Source of the DNA: Nymphaea colorata
Taxonomy: Eukaryota; Streptophyta; Magnoliopsida; Nymphaeales; Nymphaeaceae
NCBI RefSeq assembly: GCF_008831285.2
Contig: NC_045140.1
Coordinates: forward strand, 5,311,528-5,375,527
Direction: 5' to 3'
DNA length: 64,000 nucleotides
Below the pieces are notes generated by a model. That model did no database searches and had not been told where the DNA came from. It was given only the letters and a program-made list of their open reading frames with translations. A program made the translations under genes and the position numbers. Every line of letters begins with the position of its first letter. Within the stretch, counting starts at the first letter, position 1. Shown one piece after another: positions 1-12,620 of this stretch.

Positions 1-2981
1 ATCATACTTCTAGTTTCAAACCTGCTAACCCTTTGGCCATCTTGTTTCTGTTTAGGTGAAATATATCTATCTTTTTTCAATCTTTTCTCTTGTAAGATGA
101 CAATATCAACAACGATCAAGGAGTTGGCTAAGGTGCTGCCTAAGGACTACATAAGGAAAGGCTCCTGCTATTGTTCTGAAATTTGGACGAATCAGCAGCT
201 TGGGATAATAAGAAAAGAGTTGTCCATGGAAGTCGCAGCACATGGTTGTGCAGCATTCGTCCTCAAATGCCACTAGCAATATCCACACAGAGGTGAGGTA
301 CCATGTATAAGGAGATTCACTCAACTTTCCATGTCAAATTGACGCTAGAACAGAGAAGTACGTGCATGGATCAGCATGCAGTATGCTTTATGTGGGTTGA
401 ATTGAAATATCGCTTCAGGTAAACTATCATATTTAGGGGTTGAAAGTCCTTCCGTACGTTTAAGTGTTACCATTGTTTATTTTCGAGTCAATGTGATACC
501 GGAACCTCTTCACTTACATAAAGCAAAACTGTACTCATCGAAATTGTGTTTAAGAATTTTTTTTGAAATCATGGTCTTAGAACAGAGATGGCAGCGAACA
601 ACTAGTGATAGCAGTGCTCGATTCAAGCAATTATGGCCACAATCCATCACTTCAAAAATTGATGGTTGAATAAAGAGCGAAATAACACTACAAACCTACA
701 ACCTGTGTTTGAATTAATGAGCTACAACTTCAAGTTATCATGTAAATGGTATGCATGGAGTTTCATACTTTCTAGTCTAAAGAATTTTCACCTGTAGTTC
801 ATTTTGGCAACTTCAATCGCAGAAGAAACAATGTTCAAGGCTTGTTACTGACAAAAACAATTAAGTTTTCATTAAGCCATTTCATCATCTATTGCTAATA
901 GATTTGATAACAAGTGTCATCTCTGATAACTGGCCCTGCGTGCTAAAAACTAAGTGAACTATATTTCCCTGTCCATTTCGCACCTATGAAAGCATCCATT
1001 GTCATCCTCACATCCACTGCAATGAAATGATCTTATCATGGATTCTGAATTCAGTTAGCAAACAGATAGTGGATAGTGTAATTTATTTTGCCAGACTAAT
1101 GATATGTGAAAAGATTTGCATAACCATTATACCGGAAGCCTGTTACCACACTCTTGTAATTAGATGCTGAGTTAGTATGTTGACTCCAGGGAGAAGCAAT
1201 TTCAATGGCAATATGTGTCACTAAAATGAAATATCTGTGCAACAAACTCAGCTTCTATTCTCCAAGTAAACAGGCTACTTGCCTAGTTTAGTTTGATGAT
1301 TTGAATTCCAAGCCTATGACAGTTATTTTCATCGTGTTCATTAAGCATTTTACCAAGAGATGTGTTCCACAAAACACTGTCTCTTCCACTTTTGAAGACC
1401 ATCATGAAATATTTTCCTTGCAAGAAACCAGTTTGCTATGGAGTTGTCCAATGTCTTCAAATTAAATGTTCTCAGTCAGTCAATTGAGGAGGTCCATATA
1501 TAGGCTGCTAATCAGCAATAGCTCTATCTCAATTTGGGTGCTATTTAAGATCTATTGTCTGGGAAGATGATTGTACCAAGTAAACTTCCTGTTAAGTCAC
1601 AAGTTTTTCATAACATAAACTTTCTTCTATGGTACTATCTATTCCACTCATGAGTCTGAAATGTACAATAAGAAAGAACAAAGAAGGAGAGGGTTCCTCA
1701 ACCTCCCCCAGTTGTTCATTGAGGAGAGGGTTCCATTACTAATTACCATCTTACAATTATTCTTGCAATCTAGTTTACAATTATTCTTGCCTCATTGGCT
1801 TTTCTTGGAGTGACCATTCTTACCAATCCACCTGGTCATTTGCATTGATTGATTGTAGAGGATCTGATTGGTGTAGCTTGACCTCGTGCTATAGTTAGTT
1901 AATGCAGTTTTAAACCGCTCTTATGTACAAAAAAAAAAAAAAAAATCTTGTTCAACTGATCTCCTATTGATTCTCTTCAAGAGTGGTGATATCCAGGCTA
2001 ATGCTTTCTAACTGCAATGGTTTCTCCAATAGCCTCCCTCAAGTTCATTGTTCCTTGAATAACATTGAGGTTGGTGGTTTGAATAACATTGAGGTTGGTG
2101 GTAAGAAAATGATTTCTGTTGCTACTTGCTAGTCAGAGGCTTGGGTAGAATATAAGAAACTTGGTCCTCTAGTAAAATATATTTAATTTGCATCTTCCTT
2201 TTACTCTGAAATGTACTTAATTAACAAGGAGATTAAGTCTAAGTGTGCTTATTTGAGTTTCTAAGGGATTATTGTTTATTCTCTAAACCAAAATTAGCAC
2301 CACAGTTAAGGATTAATCATTCTTAAAGCTCAACCAACCAAGGTGTGTGCAAACATTTAATTAAAGACTAAATAAAGTTAAAAACTATCTTTAAATTAAA
2401 AATACATTTTAATATAAATAATATATTTTAAAAAAACACCTCCCTTTTCTTCTTTGACCGGGCATGACAAAGATCCCCGGGCAGACTTTTATCACATAGA
2501 TAACAACCAAACTAAATTCTAACTTAATCTAACAAAGGAAATAAAAACTTAACTAAGATAATATAATAATCAACATGAAAATGAGGCTTGGAACAAAGCC
2601 AAGTGAAAATGAAATGAGAGGAGAATAAAGAGGGAGAGACTAGAGAGAGCTAATCTACGAGGGTTTTCATTTGAGGCCAATAAGGGAGAAACAGACTCCA
2701 AGAGAGAGGAGGAGGAGGAGGAGAACAAAGAAAATGAGAGGATAGAAGTGAAAATATCTCCAACTCACACCAAAAAAAAAAAAAAAAAAAACTTTTTTGT
2801 GGGAACAAAAATAAAAGGAAAAAAGGAAAAAGACAGAAAACAACATTTCATTTTTAAAAATTACAAAAATATCCCTCTTCTCTTAATGCATATATGGGTT
2901 GCGTGCCCCTAACGGCGCACTAACTCACTCTGTTGGCCAGGACTGGTTGTGGCCAATACATGTCGTCCGTGTGTGTGACTT
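1..2981. other. AT-rich intergenic region, no gene recognised
   Basis: No convincing gene is seen on either strand. A short ATG-started frame of 59 codons lies at 97-276 (+), beginning MTISTTIKELAKVLPKDYIR; it resembles no family I know and may be a last-exon remnant or chance. A 22-24 bp direct duplication (containing GAATAACATTGAGGTTGG) lies at about 2060-2101. Poly-A runs occur near 1930 and 2772, and an (AGG)n-like purine tract near 2710. The rest looks like decayed intergenic sequence. Confidence 0.5.
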
Positions 2982-3340
2982 AAGCTTGGGCATCGGGCTG
3001 GCTCGGCCCAATAATGAGTAGGGTCCAGGCCAGCCCGACATCCAAAAACTGGGCTCGGTCCGGACCCGATTCAGAAAATTTGAGTTTGGGTCCAGCTCGA
3101 TTAAATTTTAAAAAATATTTTTAAATATAAAATAATATATATATATATATAATTAATTATAATAAAATATTATAAATATATTTATAAAAATTAATAAAAA
3201 ATTAAAAACCAATTATTAGCCTCCATTGAACTTATCGAGCCAGCTCGGGTCGCTTTTTCTTAGATTCGGACCTGAGCCCGAGTCAGACCGAATACCGTGT
3301 ACCCGACCCGACGGTAGCTGGGCCTGGTGCCCAGCCTTGT
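2982..3340. mobile_element. Non-autonomous TIR element (MITE) with GC-rich ends
   Basis: The left end reads GCTTGGGCATCGGGCTGG. The reverse complement of the right end reads GGCTGGGCACCAGGCCCAG. These imperfect terminal inverted repeats flank a very AT-rich core (about 3100-3220) that contains a short (TA)n. Just inside the TIRs are more inverted GC-rich blocks (GGCTCGG/CCGACCC type). The same end motif recurs at 58308-58540, so this is a repeat family here. The element has no coding capacity. Assignment to hAT-like MITEs is inference from the related copy, which has an 8-bp flanking duplication; the duplication here is degraded at best. Confidence 0.6.
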
Positions 3341-3639
3341 GCGCGTGACCGTGTATAGAAATGAGCAGCCACTGCATGGCCACATCAGCTCGTGTGTGAA
3401 CAACAGATGGTCGATACAGCCAGGTCCGACCACTATGTGCTTAGTCTAGTTTTATTTATTTATTTATTATTAGAAAAAGCAATGGTATTTTGGAAAATGT
3501 GCAGAATTTTGGTAAATCAATTGAAATTTAGTAATCATGAATATTTTGGGTATTTTGAAGTGGAGGGTGTTTTGGGGAATTGTGCACGGTGCACGGGAAT
3601 TTTGTGCCCTCAAAGATTTGAAATGGAAGTTTAGATCTG

Positions 3640-4340
3640 GATGGGATGTGACAATGTAGAACCTAGAATGGATTTGAAAGTGTTGTTTGGATCTGGGATG
3701 GTTCAGAAAGTGAGATTTGGACCCAAATTGGGTCATGAAAGTGATGTTTGAATCTTGACGTAGGATTTGGACCCATATTAGATTCAGAAGGTGGAAATTT
3801 GGACCTGAATTTAATATGAAAGTCATAGTTTAATCCAGATGAATCTGAAGATGATAGTCTGGATCCGAAAAGTGATCATTTGTATTCGAAAGCGATAGTT
3901 TGAATCCTAATAGATCTGAAAGCAATGGATTTGAAAGTGGTAGTTTAGTTCCAAATGAATCCAAAAAAGATATTTTGGATCCAGATGGATAAGAAAGGGA
4001 TAATTTGGATATGAATGAATCAAGAAGTGATCGTTTGGATCCAAAATGGGATATGTTAGATTTGAATGGATCTAAAATGGAAAATTTGAATCTGAATGGA
4101 TCAGAAAGCTATAGTTTGGATCCAAATGGATGCAAAAGTGATATTTTGGACCGGAATGGATTCAAAAGAGATAGTTTGAATAAGAATGAATCTAAAAGCA
4201 ATATTTTGGTCCCTAATGGATTCAAAAGAGATAGTTTGAATAAGAATGAATCTAAAAGCAATATTTTGGATCTGAAATGGGTCCAAAAGTGAGATCTTGG
4301 ATCTAAAAATTAACAATTTGTATCCAAATTGATCTAGATG
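3640..4340 (+). repeat. 30-bp minisatellite, open as a 10-residue repeat
   Basis: A degenerate tandem array with a unit of about 30 bp, typified by AATGGATTCAAAAGAGATAG. It is well preserved from about 4005 to 4292 and increasingly diverged towards 3640. Positions 4141-4200 and 4201-4260 are near-identical 60-bp blocks (two units each, about four mismatches), so duplication is recent. Since 30 is a multiple of three, one + frame stays open for 95 codons (4005-4292) as roughly nine repeats of the type NESKSNILDP. No domain is recognised and no upstream gene structure is visible, so a satellite with a fortuitous open frame is the likelier reading. A diverged ~62-bp repeat (GATCGAGATCAAAA core) continues at about 4395-4500. 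Confidence 0.75.
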
Positions 4341-4662
4341 AAAGGTTTTGGATTTTATTTGGATCTAGATCGAGTTTTTAAGGCATAGATTTGATATGTA
4401 TTGAGTCTGGCATTACAATCGAGATCAAAAGGTTTGGATAACCTAACAGGCTTGGGTTGAATTGAGTGTGGCGCCAGGATCGAGATCAAAAAAATTTGAA
4501 TTGGAGGCTTGAATTGAATCCATGATCTAAGTCAGTGGCAAAATGGTAATATAAGGTTTTGGGTTATGGGCAGAGTAGAGATTTTGTAAAAGTGAAATTT
4601 GGGTTGACCTATAAAAGTTTTGGAAAATATTAATTGACCCCAGTAAAGATTTTGCAAGATTT

Positions 4663-4755
<93 letters not shown>
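4663..4755. repeat. (TA)n microsatellite, about 93 bp
   Basis: Nearly uninterrupted TA dinucleotides with one early C interruption near 4675. Pure simple sequence; open frames reading YIYIYI across it are artefacts. Confidence 0.95.
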
Positions 4756-4757
<2 letters not shown>

Positions 4758-5195
4758 TTTAGCTATCATAAGAAAAAAAAATTGACTTTGCCCCAGTTGA
4801 GAAACTATGAGATGAAAGCAACAAACATTTGAACCAATAGTTGATAACAAGGTTTGTCTCTATTCAACACATTATATTAACCAAATGCATATACCACAAC
4901 CAACCTTTTTATAGGGAACATATAAAACACAAATAGATCATATTTATTCTTCATTTAAACCCAAGTAAGGCTTCACATGGTAGACTAACAAGCATGATAA
5001 ATCAATGATTGTCTTAGTTGAAGCTTCAAAAGGTGGTTGGTAGCTGGAATCCTGTGTTCTTTGGAACGATGTCCCAGTAAAAAATAAAGGACACCAAACA
5101 TGAGACAAAGAATACGAAGAACAATTTGTCTTCTTGTCAAAAAACGTTCAAGTCATGTCGTTTGATGCTCACTCTTTGTCTCTCTCTCTCAATTA

Positions 5196-5609
5196 GGGGC
5201 CGTTTGATGGTCAGAAAAAAATTTCTGGAAAAAAATTTCTGGAAAAAAATTTCTAGAAAAAAATTTCTGGAATTGAAGAAACGGAAAAAATTTTCCGTTT
5301 TTCCAAAACCAGTTTGTGTTTTATTTTTCTAGAAAAAAATTTCTTTGTTTGATGGGAATGGTGAGGAAGAAGGAGGAAGAAGAGAATGAGGGAGGAGGGA
5401 GAAAAAATTTCCTCCTCCAACGGTCACAAAAAAATTTCTGGAAAAATTTCTCCACCCCTCTGGTTGGAGAAATTTTTCCGAAAATATTTTTCCAGAATCA
5501 TCTCCAACGGTCCAAATTTTTTTTCCATGTTTGATCAAATGGAAAAGTTTTAAAAATTTGATTTTTTTTTTTTGTTGAACAATGCTTTTCCTGCCAACCA
5601 AACGCCCCC
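5196..5609. mobile_element. Harbinger/Tourist-type MITE with TTA duplication
   Basis: The element starts GGGGCCGTTTGATGG and ends CCAACCAAACGCCCCC, an imperfect terminal inverted repeat. It is flanked on both sides by the trinucleotide TTA (5193-5195 and 5610-5612), the target duplication typical of PIF/Harbinger insertions. The 414-bp interior has no transposase; it consists of inverted and direct copies of AAAAAATTTCTGG-like blocks that could fold into long hairpins. TSD, TIRs and size together support a Tourist-like MITE. The superfamily is inferred from TSD and TIR style. Confidence 0.8.
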
Positions 5610-5612
5610 TTA

Positions 5613-6188
5613 GGGAAGGGAATCTCTGTGTCTCTCTCTTGCGGCAAGAGAAAGGCTGCAAACGGCTTCTTTATTTGCCTCCCTTGGCACTATTGTCACG
5701 TCATGTTCTCCTAAACCAGAACTTGATGTTCCTAGGAAAATGTGTTCCAAAATCATATATGCTCCTTACAAACTTTCACCCGAAAATGTGTTCCAAAATC
5801 ATATACTTTTGAGTATTTCATGAATTTGTCCCAAAATAATAATAGATTGATGGAATACTTGTTCGATAATTTCATAAATCTATTTTAATTTTGAGGCAAA
5901 TTCATAAAACACCTACATGATGTACTTATTACCAAATGGTTTTTCATCCTTGGTAAGGATGTCATAAGAGTTAGTTAGGTGACAAGCGAAATTATCCAAT
6001 GACATCTATTTGATATTGCAGACTAGCCAAGAAATGATGCATTTGCTAATGACACCCTCTTCTACATGTTCCTTATTGTATATGAAACGTGTTTTGATTG
6101 TGACCCATGCGAAAATGAAATCTGCACATTAGAAAGCTTTTCCAAAGGAAAAGCGCCACTCTGTAAGTTGAAGTATGATTAATTTGAA

Positions 6189-6229
<41 letters not shown>

Positions 6230-7082
6230 AAATGAAGGTTAAAGAGTCAATTAATACGTTGGTAAACGGATTCCAGTCTATTGAATGTTATTTGTACCGT
6301 CCTCTCTTAGTTTCAAAAAATGACGTACTTAGGACCGAAAACATTTGGAAAATTGGACGCTTGAATCGGTGGAATAAAATCTATTTGATTCATCGGCTGC
6401 TAAGACTGTTCGTTATCTTATTATTTTCTAAAATATTTTAAAGTTTTATATTGATACTCTTTTCTTATAATTTCACCCATTTTTACTAGTAACTAATATA
6501 ACTGTTTAGTCGACTCACAATCGACTCGGCCGAAAGTCTGATCCGGCCAACTCACCGAGTCAGTAGCCTTGTCAACTCGATTCGGATTTCTTATTCCATA
6601 AAACTGCTTAAATAAATGAAATATGCCAACAAATTCTTTTACTTAAAAGATTTTTTTAATTATCATTAATTTACTTGTAAAATATAAAAAAGTAGAAAGC
6701 GGGTCAATTGGCCTGCGCCTACGCAGCTCAATTCATTATCTTTCAGCTGAATAATACCAATAAGAAACCCATGTTTCATGCAGCGCACCGGTCTTAATCA
6801 GATATGAGATATCCAACATTTGGGGACCATTACTTTAAACTTAAAAAGGAAAAAAGAAGAAAAAAAACAAGAACATTTCCAATGGAATTTGGATCTGATA
6901 AGTCAATTTGGATTATTCTTTAGAATTTTTGTGTAGTCATGAATTGTTTGACATTAGAAGCAAAGTATGAGTGTTCTGCAAAACTGCCAAAAATTTATTT
7001 ATCATCTATGGAACACTAATTTATGTGTTCTGTGAATCTGCCCTTAATTTGAGTGCAGATTCATAAAGCACTTACATGGTGT
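5613..7082. other. AT-rich intergenic region with short repeats
   Basis: No gene recognised. It holds a (TA)n run at 6190-6223. Around 5810-5910 there are inverted copies of a motif like TTCATAAAACACCTACATG that recurs elsewhere in the window (about 7055, 46300, 55470). A GC-richer block with repeated GACTCG/CGAGTC words at about 6505-6590 probably belongs to another decayed element. Confidence 0.5.
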
Positions 7083-7429
7083 TCCTAATTTCAAATAGCT
7101 TTTTAAGGTCCAAAACAAAATCATAATATGATTGCCACATTTATTGTGTTTCAAAACATGTTTTTTGGTACTTTTTTTTTTATCATATCCAGTAATCCCA
7201 CAATCTCCATATTCAAATTGGTTTTTATTGAGAAGATGCTTTTATATATTCATTTTAGGTTTTCCTAATTTCAAACAGCTTAAATTTTAAGGTCCAAAAC
7301 AAAATTTGCCACATTTTTTTGTGGTTCAAAACATGTTTTTTGGTACTTTTTATCATATCGAGTAATCCCACAATCTCCATGTTCAAATTGATTTTTGTTG
7401 AAAAGATACTTTTATATATTCATTTTAGT
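7083..7429. repeat. Tandem duplication of about 175 bp
   Basis: Two adjacent copies (about 7083-7259 and 7260-7429) share long words such as AAAACATGTTTTTTGGTACT, AGTAATCCCACAATCTCCAT and CTTTTATATATTCATTTTAG in the same order. They differ by small indels and substitutions. No coding content is seen; the copies lie next to a TTCATAAAGCACTTACATGG motif shared with other loci in the window. Confidence 0.8.
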
Positions 7430-8820
7430 GCAACAATCACAACAGATGATGTCGACTATACTTTATGGGAATGAGAGGTTCTGTAAGAACTTCTGCCAGA
7501 TTCTGTAAGAACTTCTGCCATTCTTTAAATAATATGATGAAATACTTTTTCTGTTCACCCAAAAACACAAATGCAAAAATATTGAATCTCTATCCATAAC
7601 CAAAATCTGAACTGTTTGTGACAGCAGGTAATCCAAACTGTTAGTTTGTGAAAGCAGGTGGGTAGGCCCAGTAAGAAGAATGAGAAAAAGAACAAATTAT
7701 CCCAAATTCAAACATGAACGGGACATGTACTCCCCTTTTGTGCGGATGAGGGCTCACGCCTGCCACTAAAGATAAGGCCGGTGGAAGAGCCCCATGGGGC
7801 TCTACCATGAAACAGTGGGGCCCACAAAATTAGAGTGGGTAGGCCCCACCTGCCCCTTCTGTACTCCAATTGACCTGAAACGCTAGGGTGAGAAGGATGC
7901 CTCCGGCTGGCCCACCTCCTTTTTGTAGAGAATTGGCATTTTTTATTTTATGATAATTTTTAAATATGTTAGAAAGCTTTTATTTTTAATTGAACTTTTT
8001 ATATTTTAAAAAAATAAACTTTCATTTTCTTTATTAATTCACAACAAATTCAATTTCTATTAATATGGGCGCTTCACAAAATCTTCATAAAATGAATGTC
8101 TTTTTCTAATGCTAAGCGTCCGTGTCAACATATGATATCAAGTCAAGATAAGTTTGCTAAGGATTTTGGGCAGATTGGACTTAGGGTAAGAGAGAAAGTG
8201 ACATTTGATATTACTGATGATGATGAAAGAACTGAAACCAGCTGGCTACATAGTTATCTTTTTCACTTTTTTGTAAATGAGTTTTTAACAACACAAAATA
8301 AAAAAAAAATATCATCCCTTACCATATAAGTAGCTGGCTTATTTCAATTTTCCTCTTAATTAGATTTGAAAACTTATTTTAGATGAATCGAAAATGTGTT
8401 GGATTTGAATTCAAGTCTAAAGAGGGGAAAGGCAAAACCAAAATATAAAAATTTCTTGTTGGTCTTAGCCTAGATTCTAGCCTATGTCATAGGGATCCAG
8501 GGGTGCTCTAACATACTTCCTACTGGCATATTTTTTCATAAGTTATGTTAGTAGACATTCTCTCCAAAATCAAGACCTAAAAAAAAGGGGCAAAGAAAGA
8601 AAACTCTTAAATGATCACATCAAAACCTAATTTATTTGCACATTTTGGGCTTTTGGGTATCTCTCAAACCAATGGTATTAGGTGAATAAATAATATATAA
8701 ACTAATTAAAATATTTTTATTATGATTATTTTATATGACTATTTTACCAATTAAAATACTCCTCCAAACAAGTTTTTTTTTTTAAAAAAAAAAAACTTTT
8801 TTTCTTTTTCCGCTCTCACT
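7430..8820. other. Intergenic region, no gene recognised
   Basis: Contains an 18-bp perfect palindrome at 7786-7803 (AGAGCCCCATGGGGCTCT) within a short GC-rich patch (7730-7920). A short direct repeat of TTCTGTAAGAACTTCTGCCA lies near 7480-7518. Elsewhere it is AT-rich with homopolymer runs near 8305 and 8772. No open frame of credible coding character. Confidence 0.45.
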
Positions 8821-9099
8821 CTCTCAAGTTGTAGATGAGCCAAATATTGTCATCCCGCCGAGGCTGATTGCTAGGTTAACCCTATCCGGTGGTTTTTCGA
8901 ACCCGTTTCGGACCATTTGGATCGGGTCAGTGTGGAGCTTGTTCTCGTCCGCCCCGATGCTTGCTTGGCAAAAGGGCAAGGAGCAAGAAACAGTGTCCAC
9001 TCGAACGTCTCTCTTTTGGTCATGCCAACCCCTCAGAGCTTGACACGTTTCAACATCTGCACCGTCCATTGGCGAGGACTGGCGGCAATCGACGGCGGA

Positions 9100-9290
9100 G
9101 AGCCGCTGATCCTCTAGCCTTCCCCACCTCTCTTCGCTGCCTATATATAGATGGAATTTCACCTGAAAACGGAGGCGAGAATCTCCACTCCTTAGCTGTT
9201 TTCCTTCCCCCCGTTTGGAACACGGTCGGAAAATCTTTCTCGCGGTGCTCGGAGGCGGAAAAGAGGAGGTTTGATTGAGGTACGTCGGGA
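9100..9290 (+). promoter_or_regulatory. Promoter-like island with TATA box and splice-donor-like site
   Basis: A GC-richer, CpG-containing block (about 8890-9600) stands out from AT-rich flanks. A TATA-like stretch TATATATA lies at 9142-9149. It is followed about 130 bp later by a donor-like junction GATTGAG|GTACGTCGGG at 9279/9280, then pyrimidine-rich sequence as in a 5'-UTR intron. No coding exon that would follow is recognised nearby. It could be the distal first exon of the QS gene starting at 13617, or a duplicated promoter that lost its gene. The functional reading is inference. Confidence 0.35.
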
Positions 9291-10655
9291 CGATCTTTCT
9301 GTCTTTCTCTTTCGTTTCCGGTGTTTGTTTCAGATTTTGGTTGTGCGTGATGGAATCTAAAAGGAAACAGTTTTTCTTGTACTTATGGATGGGATTGGGT
9401 TTTCCCGTCACTTGCAACTCCGCGTGCGATTCGAAGTCTATGATCCTCGAGGACTCTTCATGGATTCGGATTTTCGTTTCCCTTTGTTGTTTGGCGCGGA
9501 ATTTTTAAACCGTGAAAAGCGTTGTTCTGTTCCTAGGAAAGTGTGCCGAAGGAAGAACTCTGATTCGGGAGTTGGAAGGTTTAGGTGATAATGCGTCACT
9601 CACTCATTCGTCGATTTAGATGTGATTGATTTTACATAGGGGAAAGCTGCGGGAACGCCATCGCAGATATGTTTCCTTTCAGAAACCATTTGATCATGTT
9701 TGCTTACATTTTTCAGAAGAGAGGGTGTCAAACAACAAAAGTTCGTTATGTGCGAAAACTTTTCCAACTCAAAGGGATCTTATCAGTACTTTGCTTCCCA
9801 TGATCAAGCAATTAGTTCTTTCTTCCTTCCATTGTTTATATATTCGTTAGGCATGAACGCGTTAATAGTTTTCTATTAGATAATAGTTTTTTTTCTGGTC
9901 AAAAGGTTTCTCCATTCTTGCGACCTTGCGACCGAAAAAAAAAACAATAATAATTTAAAAGATGTCAAATTAGAAAACCGGTAATTTTAAGTCTTGGTTT
10001 GGTGGACAGGCTTCACGTTAACACGAAGGGAAGAAAGGGAAATCTGTGGAGTTTCATTTTCTTGGGAGCTACTGAGCAAGACCCAAGGAAGAGTTTCTCC
10101 TGCATCATGTTACTGGATTGTCCTACGGATTTATTTTCCCAGCTAGCTCGTGGCTGGGGACAACATACACTTCTTGCTCGGTGATTCATGAACGTATGGT
10201 GGAGAGGCGTAGGCCGCGAACAGTTAGGGCCCGGTTTATTGGGGAAAATAGTTTCCAACTTAGTATGATGGCGGGCCGATGAAACAACGGTCGTCAGTCC
10301 GATTCTTGTGTTGCTATTTCTGAAATACAAAAAGTGGGTGTCTTGCTTTTATTAGTCTATCTCTCCCTTCTGCTTTTTTCCACAAGCATAAAATAAAGCG
10401 AGTGACCTATTGCATTACGTCAAACACATCGTTGTCGCTCATTTTCCATGGTAAATATTATATATATCATGGCTGTGCTTCACTGTACTCACTTCATATT
10501 AGGTTTCTCTGCTGTTGAGTTGATTAAAGTATCCTCGCTCCGATAATTTGGCGCTAAAATGAATATGAGATGTGGTACGACCCGTCATTGTTAACTATAG
10601 ACCCCACTCATTATGTTGACTGAATGACGCCTCCTGAATTCGTTCTTTCTTTCTT

Positions 10656-10659
<4 letters not shown>

Positions 10660-10692
<33 letters not shown>
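10660..10692. repeat. (AT)n microsatellite
   Basis: Pure AT dinucleotides preceded by a short (TTCT)n tract. The surrounding 9600-11218 interval holds no gene I can recognise. The open frames there are short, lie on both strands and have no family resemblance. Confidence 0.9.
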
Positions 10693-10696
<4 letters not shown>

Positions 10697-11218
10697 ATTA
10701 TATGATTAATATGTCGGCTGATACGGGCGGCATACTCATGGTGGTCTTCTCACGGTATCTTTGTAGTAAATGGTCATGCTTTTTCTTTTTTAGTTGATTG
10801 TCAATCTCTGTCCCACGAAATAATGTACGAGACCTAAAGTCGTGGATTTGGGATCGGACATGGTATCGTTTTCGTAGCAAAGTTGCATGATTTAATGGGT
10901 CCACGCAGTCCGCCAAGTTGGACTGTTGAATAAAGAAATCCACTTTTTCTTTACGTAGTTTTCTCTTCAAGGTCTACGGCGTGTTTGAGTGGAGGAGAAA
11001 TTTCTTACAGAGAAATTTGTTTCTTCCGTGGATTTTTTTTTTTTTTTTTTTTCTGGTGGAGGAGTGTGACCGTCTTTCTTTACTTCATGGAAATAGTATT
11101 TGACAAAAGCGACAGTTTGATTCAGAAGTCATGCCTGATGCCTGTTGTTGTTTCCCCCGAAAGCGGCTTATCGTCTCTTTTCCAGTTTCGTTATGATGCT
11201 TAAAAGCTTAAAAATACT

Positions 11219-11419
11219 TACCTCTCATAGATTGTTTTCTTCAGTATTACGTAAAAGATTTTTATTTTAGAGGGGTAGGAACAAAGTGTTTGCAAGTCTT
11301 CCATATTGTTTGGAGAAAATATGTGTACCTCTCATAGATTGTTTTCTTCAGTATTACGTAAAAGATTTTTATTTTAGAGGGGTAGGAACAAAGTGTTTCC
11401 AAGTCTTCCATATTGTTTT
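11219..11419. repeat. Tandem duplication, period 107 bp
   Basis: Two nearly identical copies start at 11219 and 11326, each opening TACCTCTCATAGATTGTTTT and continuing through GAGGGGTAGGAACAAAGTG. The few differences are near the 3' end of the unit, so the duplication is young. It abuts the microsatellite hairpin cluster to its right. Confidence 0.9.
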
Positions 11420-11476
11420 CTCTATTTATTCGGGCAACGAAAAGGATTAATCCCACCATTCCAGCGAGGGTTGAAG

Positions 11477-12037
<561 letters not shown>

Positions 12038-12620
12038 TTGGATTTTTATATGGTGGCTGCTGTCGGGGCAAGCTTGCATCACATGTAGAATGATCAGACT
12101 TATATTAAGCACGTCTAATTAACTTCTCACTGTCATTTTCAAACATTTTTTCTAATTTTTTATTATAACCGTAAAGGTCACAACCAGATGTGACAAAAAA
12201 TGTGAAAGGTATTTCTTTGAATAACTCTGAGAAACATTTTGACTTCATAATCAGTGGCAGAGCTGCATCTAAGTTTCAGACTTCCCAACTCAAAATCGAA
12301 CCAGTATATTAACCTTCTATTGGTTGTGCTTCATTAATGCCATGAGGAAAAGACAGAAAAAAGAAAAAAACAATGATCTTATTTTCGTATTAGGCAATCG
12401 CCATCCTTTAAGCCAGTTCTCTCTTTTTCTCTAATGCTTCTTACTGTTTTATTCTTCGATACCAGTCATCAATGCTCTACTTAAAACTTTTGACCGACAT
12501 TAATTGTTAATCACAAACATGAGCCCAATAGTCACACAATGAGACAACATGTTTCTCAATCCTCTTTGAGGTTGATGGGAAGTAACATATTATTTCAAGC
12601 ATGTGATTAGAACAAACATT

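Noticed and set aside
4662-4850. Open frame reading YIYIYI
   Set aside because: Translation of (TA)n microsatellite; the same applies to frames near 11500, 11700 and 42360.
8824-9417. 197-codon minus-strand frame across the GC-rich island
   Set aside because: No recognised domain; overlapping open frames on both strands are explained by low stop frequency in GC-rich DNA. Kept only as a promoter-like island.
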